This document shows, piece after piece, positions 11,240 through 22,856 of a stretch of DNA of 64,000 nucleotides. The notes under the pieces were generated by a model. The model worked only from the letters and a program-made list of their open reading frames with translations. It made no database searches and had not been told where the DNA came from. Positions within the stretch are counted from its first letter, which is position 1. Every line of letters begins with the position of its first letter. Made by a program: the position numbers and the translations under genes. Source of the stretch: Tausonia pullulans (lineage: Eukaryota; Basidiomycota; Tremellomycetes; Cystofilobasidiales; Mrakiaceae); the NCBI GenBank assembly GCA_951802195.1, contig OX637626.1, positions 930,001-994,000 of the forward strand, in the 5' to 3' direction.

Positions 11240-11867
11240 TTCGCCCAGTGCCCGAATGTTCCCTTCATCCTTTCATCTCTCTCGCTCATTCCATCACGAT
11301 CACGAACATCCGCCCCCCCCCCCCCCCCCCTTTTTTTTCCCACTGCATGGACCGCGCCCTTCCCACGTCACGTCTTCATTAATTTTCTGCCTTCCTTCTC
11401 CTTACGCCATGTTCGTATCCCACCGAACATGCTAATCCTATTTCCAAGCCATCGCATACCCCTCCTCCGCCTAAGGGCTCGACTCCATATTTCCCTTCCC
11501 GCTACAACCCGCTGTCTTTCCTCGTGAGCCCTGTTTCCCCCTCAACGCTAAACGAATCGAATGCTCTACGACCCCTTTCTCCCCTGGGTCCCGCTCATCC
11601 GCTAAGCGGGGGCAGAGATCGACTGACCGGCAAGGAGGCGTCAAAGCATAAAAAAAAGGGACTGAAAGAGACGGGAGCGGAGAGAAGAGAGGAAGCCCCG
11701 TCCTTAAGCATCAGACGGTTAGACACGAGGACGCAAGCGCAAAGAGGGCAAGAGGGCGGGGAAGGGAGGGAGGGAGGGAGGGGAACGAGAATGGGCTAGG
11801 ACCAGAGAGTCGAGGACGGAAGAGACAAGCTACGCTAAGGGTAAGTTAAGTAGTGTCACCACCTCCC
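11240..11867. other. Convergent intergenic region with a poly(C)-poly(T) tract
   Basis: The four-TM gene and the bromodomain gene end towards each other here. A run of 18 C then 8 T lies at 11313-11338. A GGGA-rich patch lies at 11765-11790. No coding frame of interest is seen. Confidence 0.6.
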
Positions 11868-14800
11868 TCACCAACGCCTCAAGAAGAGCTCATACGTCTC
11901 CCTGCCCCCCTTCTCATCCCCCTCCACTGCCTCCACACCTTCCTCCGCCCCGCTGCCTCCGATCCGCCAAGCCACCACCACCTCGACATTCTGCAACCCG
12001 CCCCCTCCACCTCCCGCACCGCTTTCACCAGCGGCCAGTCCAGGCGATGTCGCCGCCTCCCGACGCGGCACGAGCACCGCCTTGAACCGCGTCTTTGGCG
12101 TCGCGGTGAACCCAGCCGCCGCGGCAGCGTCATCTGCGGTGGCAGAAGGGAGGGGGAGGGTGCTGGGGATCGGGGAGGGGAGGATCTCCAGCGGGACGCC
12201 ATTGAGGTAAGCGGAGATAGAGTAGAGGCGGCGGGGTTGGGTTGGAGGAGAAAGAGTGGTGGAGGAGGGAGAGACGGCGGGAGCGGCGGCTTCGGTAGGA
12301 GCTGCCGATGGTGGAGGAGGTAGAGCGGAAGGATCGGTCTCTGCCACGGGAGCAACAACAGATGCCTCAGTCCCGGGAGCAGGAGCAAGTGCAGCCTCAG
12401 GGTTCTCCATCGACGATGGCGGCACGTAATCATCAGCAGCACTCGCTGAGATCTCAGCGGGGGAGGATTCCTTCTTGGGCGCTGGCATCGGCGGAGGAGC
12501 AGTGAGCATCCCGTCCCTGAAGACGCACTCGAGTTCGAGGGTCTCGGCGCCCTCATCGAGGTCAAGGACATGATGGCGGACGCCCCGTTCGTTCCGAAGC
12601 ATGTGGGTGACTACCGGGGGCGGCTGGCGCTGGGTCGTAACGGCTCCATCTTGGGTGGAGAGCTCCATAGAGGGGAGCATCGGCGTCGTGGGAGGGGCGC
12701 GGAGCTTGAACGCGGAGAGGATGGAGGGACCGGGGCGGGGCTTAGCCATTGCTGCTGGCTGAGCGGCAACGCCAGAGGTGGCACCGGCAGCGGCTTGAGA
12801 GATGGGGGCAGCAGCCTTGGATGAGGAAAGGCCGGAGGTCGAGGAGGACGATGAAGGGTTCCGGCTGAGCTGAAGACCACTACCAGGGCGCGATGAGGGC
12901 ATCGAATTCTCGGCATTCAGCACTGGTGGGAGAGGTGAGCGAGGTGGGGGCGCCGCCGAGGGAAGGGTGTTCAAGGAGGACGTCGGCCCTAATGTAGCAA
13001 TCTCACCCTCGCCGCCCTCAACCTGGTCAACATCCATTTTGGAATCGGCATCCTGGTCGTCCATCGCTTCCGCCACTGTCGGAGAACCAGCGACGTCCGA
13101 AGGGCGAACCCGGATTTTGATCGAGGGAGTCTGCTGCTGATGCTGCTTTTCCTGGGCGGCGGCAGCAGCGGTGACCATGCCCTTGCCCTTCAGGTCAACC
13201 TTGAGAGTGATCCTGGTAGGTTGCGGGTTGGCGGCATCCGCGGCGACGATGTCGTCGACGAGACCATGGAAGATCTTTTTCATCCGGCGAGCGTCGATGG
13301 CGCTGGTGGTGGAGACAATCATCAGCAAGACCGGCTAGGCTCATCGGCTTGAATGAGACCCACATTTGGCTATCCTCCTGGTTATAAAGCTGGGCGTTGG
13401 AGAAAATGAGGTCCACATCGTCGACAAAGTCGGAAGGGGTCGCGTATTCTCGCTTCTTTAGTTTTTTCTGAGGGACAGGCGGACAACGTCAGCCTATCTG
13501 AATGGATACATGCGAGCATAAAAGTCTACGGACCGAGACCGAGTTGAAGCTCCGAGGTTTCTTGATGAGCGCATAATAGTCCGGATAATCGGCTTTCGAG
13601 ACGACGTCCATGAAGAAAGTCGATAGCCACCGATCCCTGCAGTCAGAGGAGAGGGTAGTAAGCCAGCGCTCACAGCTAAACGAAGAGTCATCCACGCACT
13701 CAGTCTCGTCCTTGGAGTATATGACCTCGTCGAGCTTGTGCCGAAGTGTGACCCAGATGTCCTTTCGGGGCTTCTTAGCCCCCCCCTCAGCTGCGCTGCC
13801 CTCGGCATTCTCGGCAGCCTCTTCGGCTGCAGCCTCAAGAATCTCGGCGTACGCGTCTTTGGCTACTCGCTAGAAGGACCGAAAGGGAAATGCTGGTCAG
13901 TCTGCGTCGTTGGAGCATTCGTTCTGGAGAGGGAGACAAGCAAACACGCGACGCGTTGAGGTGAAGCCAGACCGTCTGTCACGGGCTCTCACCCTCCCTC
14001 TCCTTCGGCGCCAAAGCAACGTCTCATCACCGGCAAGAGACTTACATGCAGGATCCTAGCAGCTTCAAAAATGGCCGAGCTCTTCTGGTTGTCTTTATGG
14101 AGTCGCATCGGCAGACAGAGCACGCGTGACGCGTCAGCGAGGGGTAATATCTCTAGAGACGGCGCACTCCAAGACGTACACTTCTTGGCGTTCCAGAAGC
14201 AGTGCTCAATTTCGCGCTGGACCGTTCCGAGCTTGCTGTACTCTCCCGTCTTGAGACGCGTCTGGTGGAGATAGAGACAGAAAGACAACGTGTTGAGTCC
14301 GCTGCTGCCCCGACGCGTTCGGTACAGGAAGAATCGGACAGACCTCAATGTCCTCAAGGCAGAGGGGTGTTTTGATAATGTCGTAATAGTCTGGGTAGAG
14401 ATCACGATCTGGGAGCTTGAGAAAGTCGATAGCATAGTGCCGCCCGCTGGATGGATGGGTAGAAGAGAAGGTGAAGTGAGAACTAGAGCAAACACAAGCA
14501 AGGAGAGCGGCGTGGACCTCCCATCCGCCAGGCCCCGGACAACTTCGTACTGGCTTGCCGAATGAGGGAATATAGAGAAAGACACTGACGTTCCTGGCTC
14601 GCGTTCGGCCTTGATCGCGTCGAGGAGTTCCTCGCCCTTTTCCTTAACCCACTCGGGCGTGTCCTCGATGCCAGGGTGGGCCTCCTCGATGTGCTTGGCC
14701 GTCTTCGGGTGGGCCCTCGTGGGTGCTGGAGCGTAGACAGGCGGAGTGGCGTCGTCCCTGCGTCGCTTGCGGGGCTCGGTGAGGATGAGGGATGGGTCGA

Positions 14801-14933
14801 CGCCCATGATGCCGCTAGAGGCGTAGGGTTTCTTGATCTTGATGGCTGGCAGCGGCGTCGATGGGCCTGAGACGACAGCGGAGCCTTCAGCAGCTGTGAC
14901 CGCCGGCATCTCGGCGGGCGGTGGCTGGGACAT
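11868..14933 (-). CDS. Tandem bromodomain protein, Rsc4-like
   Basis: It probably reads acetylated histone tails in a chromatin-remodelling complex. Eight exons (14933-14590, 14446-14344, 14261-14180, 14092-14046, 13869-13700, 13636-13534, 13467-13364, 13302-11868) give about 795 residues. The first bromodomain (about 100-205) has LPDRDLYPDYYDIIKTPLCL and CFWNAKKYNQKSS, with the acetyl-lysine-binding Asn in NAKKYN. The second (about 235-335) has KADYPDYYALIKKPRSF and LIFSNAQLYNQEDSQ, again with the Asn. The remaining 460 residues are Pro/Ala/Ser-rich with acidic patches and no second recognisable domain. Paired bromodomains with no AT-hook or BAH match RSC subunit Rsc4 more than Rsc1/2 or BET proteins, which have different flanks. 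The start at 14933 (MSQPPPAEMP) was chosen because the in-frame sequence upstream is low-complexity and nearly runs into CDC11; an earlier ATG at 15089 cannot be excluded. Confidence 0.85.
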
Positions 14934-15156
14934 GGCTGGGGATCCGGCTGGTGCTGGATGGCGTTGACGGGGATGGATGGGTAGTTGGTGGTCGTCGGCC
15001 AGCAGAGTGGTCGCGCCGCCGCATGTACCCGCCTGCCTTCGTCTCGCGCGGAGGCCAGCGCGAGCGAGCGGAGACGAGCACGAGGGCAACGCTCTGGCCC
15101 TCGACCGCCATCATCTACCAACCCCATCCCCCAGAACCCTCCCGACTTCGCCCAGC
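14934..15156. promoter_or_regulatory. Short bidirectional promoter, bromodomain gene / CDC11
   Basis: Only 223 bases separate the two divergent start codons, so one nucleosome-depleted region probably serves both genes. No specific site was recognised. Confidence 0.5.
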
Positions 15157-17368
15157 ATGCCCCCCTCCATGGCCTCCCGCGGACGTCGAGGAACCGTTCG
15201 TTCACTCCATGTCACTCGGCGGATTCTCGCGCGCGCCTGAGCTGACTTCTCGTCTCCCTGTCGCGTCCAGGTCAAGAAAGGCTCGTCCACGAGCCCCTCT
15301 CTCGCTCCTCCTCCATTCCCATCTTCGCGTCGCAACGTGTCGCTGACCTCTTCACTTCGCTTTTCCAGGTGTCCAGTTTACTGCCATGGTCGTCGGTCAG
15401 TAGTCGGAGTCATCCTCGTCCTACCAGCAGCAATCTCGCGTTGTTGAACCTTGACCGGGCCGCCTTCTGACCTTCGCGCGCGTTCGTGCTTCCCCGTGTC
15501 CTTGTTCATAGGTGCTTCTGGCACTGGACGAACGACCTTCGTCAACACCCTCTGTGAAAGCCAGGTTCTTGTGAGTGCTTTCGTCCCTAGATTCGCATCG
15601 CTAGCTTCTCGGTCCGGCGCGGTCCTGACCCAAGCTCGCGCTCGCTCTCCCTCATTCTCAAGGAGCACAAGGAGGTGCCCCAGCCTAGCCAAGCCCACAT
15701 CGAGGAGCCTATCAAGATCAAGCCCTACACCGTCGGTCAGTTGTTCGATCGCTCGCGTGCGTCAAACGAGCTCTCGCTGACGTTGCATTCAAGAGCTTGA
15801 GGAGGACGGTGTCCGCATCGCGCTCACCATCGTCGACACGCCCGGCTTCGGCGACCTGATCGACAATGACCCCAGCTTCGCTGAAATCCTCGGCTACCTC
15901 GAACGTCAGTACGATGATATTCTGGCCGAGGAGTCGAGGATCAAGCGTAACCCGCGCTTCAGGGACAACCGCGTTCACGCACTTGTGAGTCGGTTGTGTG
16001 GTCTTCTTCCAACGAACGGACGGACAGGGCGAGACAACGCGCTTTGGCCCCTCTACTTTCGTGGTCATGCTCGCCATCCCCCTTCCTTCGTCACTACCCA
16101 TCTTGGTGCTTGCCAGCCTGGGGTTCGTCATAGGCCACCTGCCTTTGGTAGAAAGCTCGCTCCAGCCAGCCGTTCTTGAGGACGAGCGCGTGTGCGATGT
16201 GGCATCAAGTCGTCGCGTCACCCTGCTGCCGCTGAGGACGCAGAGGTTTAGCGGTCCAATAGCTCATCCATCCTTCAGGGATCAGTGGGAGCTCAGCATG
16301 ATGTCGAGGCGAGTGCTCGAAATGCTCTCGGCGACTAGCATACGCGAAGACGCGAGAGGGACATGACCCCTATCGCATGACCGTCCTCGCCTTGTCCTGC
16401 CCTATCCTGCCGCTCGCCCGTCACTTTATGGAGACCCTAACCCACAGAGCTTGCCCACAGATCTACTTCATCCCGCCGACCGGTCACGCCCTCCGCGAGA
16501 TCGACATTGAGCTCATGCGCCGCCTCAGCTCGCGCGTCAACGTCATCCCCGTCATCGGCAAGAGCGACTCGCTGACGCCGAGCGAGCTGCGGGACTTTAA
16601 AAAGCGAATCATGGAGGTCAGTTGACTCGCTTGGCTGTGGGAAGGAGCTAGTGGCTAAACTTTCTGCCCTTTTAGGACATTGAGCACTACGCGATCCCGG
16701 TACGTGCCTCTCGATCTCTCGCTCTTTTCCTGTTCTAGACTGATCAGAACTCCTCTCCCTCTAGATCTACAACTTCCCCTACGATGTTGAGGAGGACGAT
16801 GAGGAGACGATCCAGGAGAATGCTGAGCTTCGCGTGCGTTCTTCCCGCCTTCCCCCTCCTCGTCTCCAGGCTGATATCTCGCCGTCCCGTCCAGGCCCTC
16901 CTCCCCTTCGCTATCGTCGGATCCGAGGAGGAGATCCTGGTCGATGACGAGCCGATTCGCATTCGTCGATACCCCTGGGGTCTCGTCGAGGTTGACAACC
17001 CGAAGCACTCGGACTTCTCCGCCCTCCGTTCGGCGCTTCTGTCGTCCCACCTGACGGACCTCAAGGAGATCACCCACGACTTCCTCTACGAGAACTACCG
17101 CACGGAGAAGCTCTCGAAGTCTGGCGAGTCTGGAGGGCTCAACGCTCGCGAATCATCGCTCCTCCCTGAAGGACTCGCCTCGCAGAGCGTCAGGCTCAAG
17201 GAGGAGCAGCTCCGTAAGGAAGAGGAGCAGCTTCGCGCGATCGAGCTCAAGGTTCAGAGGGAGATCGCCGAGAGGAGGCAGGAGCTGCTTGCGAAGGAGG
17301 AGAGCCTGAGGAGCCTGGAGAACAGGCTCGCTCAGCAGAGCTTGGCGAGCGGCGAGAGGGATTACTGA
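15157..17368 (+). CDS. CDC11: Septin, Cdc11/AspA class
   Basis: Septins form filaments at the bud neck and septum. Ten exons (15157-15195, 15271-15280, 15369-15395, 15512-15570, 15663-15735, 15794-15984, 16461-16616, 16676-16699, 16765-16833, 16895-17368) give 373 residues. Visible are the polybasic VKKGVQFTAMVVG, the P-loop GASGTGRTTF (about 26-35), DTPGFGD, the septin-unique region LRSALLSSHLTDLKEITHDF and a C-terminal coiled coil from about residue 315. Arg replaces the usual P-loop Lys, a feature of the Cdc11 class and consistent with a terminal subunit that does not hydrolyse GTP well. Two exons are tiny: 10 nt (VKK plus one base) and 24 nt (DIEHYAIP). The 10-nt exon is followed by GC rather than GT. 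The intron 15985-16460 (476 nt) is far longer than its neighbours. An alternative start is the in-frame ATG at 15169. Confidence 0.93.
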
Positions 17369-17571
17369 GCGAGTCGCTCCTTTTCTCTCCCTTTGATTTT
17401 CTTTCTCTCTTGCTTAGCTGGTCCTACTTTCTTTCCTTTCATGCCAATTCTACTTGCCCTTGTCCCCCCTTTCCCTTCTCTACCCTTTCCTTTCTTTCCC
17501 TCCCTCGTGATACCAAGCTTCTGAAATGCATGTCCGTCGATCATTCATAGTATCAATTCTTCTAGGCCTAT

Positions 17572-20500
17572 CTAAAAGCGATTCGTCCGCCTCGCCTCCT
17601 CTCTCGCCGCCTTGCCTTCCTCCCCTACCACCGCTGCCACAACACCCACAGGCGAACTCGTGTACCCATCCAAGATGGAGTCGTCATAACCGTCATCCTC
17701 GTCGTCCGCCCGTTCTCCACCTTCCTCCTTCTGCTGCTGCTGCATACGTGCAACCGAAGAAGACGACGTCCGCTTCGCCAGCGGACTCATGGCCACGGAA
17801 GCGGAGGCCGTCGAAGACGTCGTGGAGATCGTGCGTGTTCGAGGGGCGCGCGGCCCCTTGACGGTCGGGCTGGCAGGGCGGTCGCGGATGGAGGGACTCG
17901 CAGAGCGAGCGGTGATCGAGGTGGTGCCGTCGGAAGGAGGGGAGGAGGGAGCGGGTGCGCCAGAGCTCACAAAAGAGGATGAGGAAGAGGGTCGGCTTGC
18001 AAATGGAAGAGTAGATGCGGAGGAGGCCATGCTGAGAGAGTCAACGGTGGAGAAACTGGAGGTATTGGCGGCGCGGATGGAAGATACAGGCGGGGAAGAA
18101 GAGGAGAAGGACGACAAGGTTGCCGAGCTCGGAGCGTCGTATTTGCTGCTGGCACTAGCTCCTCCCCCAGGAGTGGTGGAAGAAGTCGGAGTGCTGCCAG
18201 AAGACGTAGTGGAACCGAGGTTCTTGAGTGACAGCCGTGCAAGTGAGGGGTGCTGCTGGTGGTGCCTCAACCCAGGACCATCGACGCTTTTCCGCTTCTT
18301 CTCCGGCGACGAAGGCATGGACGATGATGTCAGGGAGAGCGGTCGGTCCGCTGCCGATGAAGAACGGTGTCGCCGTGTGGCAGGGGTCGGTGTCGTCGCG
18401 GCCGACGTCATCGTGGGGAGCTCGCTTAGAGCATCATCGTCGTCGGTGCCGGCCAAGGGAATTATGCTGCTGTTGGCAGAGAGGTCTCCCGTCGGAGACG
18501 TCGGGTTCGCTATCACTGCTGGTCGTCGCTTGAGCGAGCCAGAGTCAGAGCCGCCCGATCTTGTCAGCGACGTTTGGCGGGCCGCAGCTGAGGCTGGAGC
18601 CACCTCGGACGATTGCTCAGAGATCGACGACGGAGCAGCGACCGGGCCAGGTGCGCCGACAAGTTGATGCGTCCTACGTTCACTCTTCGTCTTCGCGCTC
18701 GTCGAAGCCGTTGGCACGGGGACGGCAGAGTTCTCGAACTGCTGCGAGAGCCGCGAGACGCGAGAGGATGTCGTCGGCTCGGCATCAGAAACAGCGCTGA
18801 CGCCACTGACAGAGATGATAGACTCGGATCGTCCGCCGGGCTGGGCGGTAGGTACGCGTGAGGAGCGAGGTGGCGGTCTATTTGAGAAACAGGTTAAGTC
18901 AGAGATGTAGCAGAAAGCAAAGCAAGCAAATGAGGAACACACCGAGTAAACCGATCACTAGCGGTCGCTTCCTCGTTCCCACTCAACCCAGCTGATACCA
19001 AAGCAGACTCAGTGTTCAAGTTGCCCCTCTCCCTCAGTCGGATTCCTGCCATGGTCGTCTTCGGTGTCGTCCTCAAAAACGTCGGCTTGACCGCCGGAGC
19101 AGACGCCACTGCCGGGGCGCTCTCCGTGCTCGACATTCCACCAGAGTGGCTTGTGGACGAAGCCGTTCGCCTAGCGCCGATGGGAACACGCGTCGTGCTG
19201 CCTGTCTCGGACTCGGAGCCCGCGTAACTGGATACAGGGCGAGATGGTGGAGGCGAGGTCGCTGATGCTGGGCCATCTGCCCAAGGAGGCCGAGAACGAC
19301 CGCCATTGCTGGACGTAATCGAGGATGGCGGGGAGAATGGAGCTGGTGGGGAAAAGGCGTCGGGAGAGATAGAGGAGGAGGACGACGACGTGGCTGAGGA
19401 GGAAGTTGAGAACATAGAGGGGACCGCCGAGGAAGGAGCAAGTGGCGCATGAGGGAGGGCGCCGACAGTCGCGCGTGCCGAGGCTGAGAGGAGAAGAGGC
19501 TTCGGAGACGCTCCGGGCAAGGGGCTCGTCCCCGTCGAGGATACGATGAGCACTGATGGGAGCGAGGGGGGCGTGGCTGTGGAAGCAGCGAGGCGGTCCT
19601 GGAGTGAGCGACGCGGGGTCGTCGACGAGGCGATGGATGCCGTCGCAGAAAGGACGGAAGACGTCGTCGAAACTGAATCGGACCGTAGCCGCTGTTGAGG
19701 GTGGTGTGGCAAAGCATGGTTCCCCTGATATTGCGAAAATGGCGGCGGTGGGGTGAAGTCAAGGCGATCCGGATCAATAGGATCGGCGAACATCGGACGA
19801 GGAGACGAGCCACTAGTGCGGGAGAAGGGCGAGAGCGGAGGTTGGACAAGCTGAGCTCTGTTCATCGATGGCTGTCGCAGCGACGATGGAGAAGAAGCGG
19901 CGTTGGCACCACTGTTGCTACCACCCCAGGAGACGAGCGCGGCGGCCGTGAGATTCGAGGACCGTTTGGAGAGGGCCGCCGCCGTGTCACTCTCCTTAAA
20001 CTGCTCGGCATATCGAAGAAGATTAGCGTAGCGAGAAGTCGGCTGGGCCCCGGGTGCTAGCTGCTGCGACAGCGGTGGTGGCTCAATTCGTACGGGCGAC
20101 GAGGGCGACACCGGCGAGTTCTTCCCCTCTGCTGACGCAGCGCCTCCGAACAATCGCCTTCGCGCTGCGTCAGCGAACTTCGAAGCCGACGTCGGCCGCA
20201 ATGATTGAGGTTGCTGAGGCACATCAGGGTCCTCCTCCCCAAGCTGGCGCAGGACATCGGCGTACTCCTCTGGCCCATCGCCGTCGAGCTCGGCGAGCAG
20301 GCGACGCTGGCGCGACTCGAAGGCGAGGTCAAGGAGACTGTTGAGACCTCCTATCTTCTCGGTCGGGTAGCGCTGTAGGATGGCTAAGAAGAGAGAAAGG
20401 GCGCTTTTTTGTCAAGACAGGAGGGAGGGAGAGATGGAGAGCAGTCGGTAAAACTCTTACCCATTCCCTCGACGAATCCCTCTCCGAACCCGCCCGGGCT

Positions 20501-22659
20501 CGCATCCAAGGCATAGCCGTGCTCCTCTTCCTCCGCCCAGTGTCTGTCACTGATTTTCAAAGTGGTTCTCGCGCCGGCCTTGAGAAGGTCCCTCCTCGCC
20601 CTCAGCAGCATCGCTGTGCAGACGTCTAGCAGAAGATCCACCTTCGGCGGTGCCTTGCCTCCACGCTCGGGCGCCGGTTCCGAGAGGATAGCATCCCAGA
20701 TGCGGAGGAGGTCCACGAGAGGGAAATCCTGGGTGAGGAAAGAGCCCACCCATCGGTAGGCGTAGTATGGCTGGGCCGGATCGAGCGATTTGGCTCGGAG
20801 GTCCTCCCAGAGAAGTTGATCCGCCCAGCGGAGCCGCATCGACAGGCGGCGGAGAGCCCATGTGACTGAGAGCGACCCGTCCGTGGGGGAGGCAAGGAGG
20901 GTAGAAGTGGTGGAGCTAGAAAGCGGGCGGACGATGTCGCCAACTTCAGCGAGGAGGGCGACGAACGCCCAGAAGGCATCGCCCTCGGCGTCAATTCCTG
21001 ATGAGGCCTGAACCGGGGCTGCTTGTGAGAACACCCAGTAGAGTGGGGCGAGCAGCTCGGAGAACCCTTGGGCGTAGGCGAGGTGCGGGTGGATATGGGC
21101 AAAGACGTAAAGGATTCGGATGAGCGCGTCCGAGTGGAGGTCGGCCGTGGGGGAAAGGGGGCCGGAAGAGGAGGGGGCCGGCTCTGTCTGAGCCATCGCG
21201 GGGACTTCACTGCTGCCATCTACGTCCTGCCCAGACGACAAAGAAGCGGGTCCAGTAAGCTTCGTCGCGATGCTCTCCGCCGGTGTCGCTGTCGCTGGCG
21301 AACCCTGCACCCCGACGACAGCTGCCGTGAGAGCTGAGGGTGAATCAAACTCCAGAAGCGGCAGGCCAAAGGTCGATCGAGAGGACGACGACGGCGGAGT
21401 AGATGGCTCGGCGGCGGCGAGGACTGTCGAGTCCGACATGATGGACGGGTTCGGACTCGGCGGGACGACGGATGCTCCTCCTGCCGGGTTTTCGTTATTG
21501 GTGGGCGTGGAGAGTACGAGAGGAGCAGGCCGAGCTCGAGCTCGCAAGGTGGGGACCACTGTCGTCTGGGTGATCTTTGCCAGCCTTGAGGAGAGGATTC
21601 GTCGGTCCTTGGGCGAGGCGGCGTTGGAGCCTGTTGATGAGGCGACTGGGATGGGCTGGTCAAAGAAGCCGAGGGTGGACTGCGTTCCGCGGATGTCCTT
21701 GGCGATGGCGGCAAGCTGGGCATCGTCCGGCGAAAGCGGCACAGTCGGCTCCTGAGAGTGGAAGCAAGAGATGCATGAGAGGGAGAGAGGGGAAAGAGGG
21801 GAAAGTTGGTTGGTCGCGAGCATGAGTAAGAGTGACGCGTTCGTCAGCCACTGGCTATTCAACTCGCCGCTTCCGATTCATCATGAGAGCAGCCATTCCC
21901 GGCAAGGTCTCAGCTCACAGGTGCTCTCTCGATCTGCCCGAGAAACGTGGCCGAAAGGTCGTGGTAACGGCGTCTGGCCGCATCCTGCTCCGTCGGCCAA
22001 GCCGCGCGCCTCTTCGGGAGAGTCCCGAGGAGGAGGCTGTACGTGAGCGATCGAAGATGAGGAGGTTCCAATGGCACGCCTAGACAGTAACAGAGTGAAA
22101 TCAGCTGCTGACTCGCGTCGATGTAGTGAGAGGGGGAGGCGCGTTCGTGCAGTCTCGCTCCCAGGACGCTCGCGGTCGCGGCAAGTGTTGTTTGTCGCAT
22201 GTCGGCCCGGGGTTCTCTCCTTCTCATGATATGCACGAAGACAAATGGGCTAGTACTTACCTCTGGCAGCGAGCCTTCGAAGCGTAGAGATCTCGACGTC
22301 CGGCTCTGGCGAGCAAGGGTCGAGTAGGCTCTCAAAGGCACGGAGCCTATGGAAGCAAGCAGGCGGGGGTGAGTGGTGGAGGAATTGACTCTCTCGCGCG
22401 GTGAAACATTCAACTGACAGCTCCTTTGGGGACTGCATGCAAGAGGAGAAGACGAGCGGGACGGGGTCTTGCTGGTTGGCGTGAGGTGGTTATTGGGCAA
22501 CACGCGCTTGCCCTCGACTGACTCTTCTCCGCCCGCGGCGGAGGTCTCGGCAACCTCGCCAGGAACCTCGGCATAAAAACTAAGATGAAGATCCTTGGTT
22601 GTGTTATCTCCCCTCTCTCAAAGAGACAGAATGACGTACCGGACCTTCCCGCCCTTCAT
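17572..22659 (-). CDS. TBC-domain Rab GTPase-activating protein, TBC1D13-like, with a very long tail
   Basis: TBC proteins stimulate GTP hydrolysis on Rab GTPases in membrane traffic. Seven exons (22659-22640, 22579-22415, 22346-22261, 22079-21919, 21751-20461, 20383-18943, 18877-17572) give about 1489 residues. The TBC region spans about 85-600 with LRSLTYSLLLGTLPKRRAAW, then IAKDIRGTQSTLGFF carrying the arginine finger (about R165) and HIHPHLAYAQGFSELLAPLY carrying the glutamine finger (about Q372). YAYRWVGSFLTQDFPL, LLLDVCTAMLLRARRDLL and AILQRYP follow. Order and spacing match TBC1D13, whose two fingers are also separated by a long insert; here the insert is Ser/Ala/Pro-rich. Residues after about 640 are Ser/Pro/Ala-rich with no domain, making the protein roughly three times the usual length. 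The first coding exon is only 20 nt (MKGGKV plus two bases). Confidence 0.88.
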
Positions 22660-22856
22660 TCGCGTGCATGATGAGCTAGTCGAAGGAAGGAGAGGGTCCC
22701 TGGGGCCATGCGCAACGGCCCGCCCGCATCATTCCCGTCTCGTGACTTCCCTCACCTTCTGGTGGCCTCGACCATTCTTTCTTCCCAACTGTTAGCAGCA
22801 GTCTGATCGCAACCATTTCATCCTCTCCCAATATCCAGCACTACCAGCTCTCCCCC
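22660..22856. promoter_or_regulatory. Short bidirectional promoter, TBC gene / unknown gene
   Basis: The divergent start codons are 197 bases apart. No named element was recognised. Confidence 0.45.

Noticed and set aside
13989-15089. Start of the bromodomain gene at 15089 instead of 14933
   Set aside because: The extra 52 residues are Arg/Pro/His low complexity and would leave only about 70 bases to the CDC11 start; the shorter form is preferred, though not proven.
15985-16460. A possible snoRNA in the long CDC11 intron
   Set aside because: No proper C box with a matching D box, and no H/ACA tail, could be found by eye.
17789-18667. 292-residue plus-strand reading frame
   Set aside because: Antisense to the Ser-rich tail of the TBC gene; its Glu/Gly/Val composition mirrors Ser/Pro codons.
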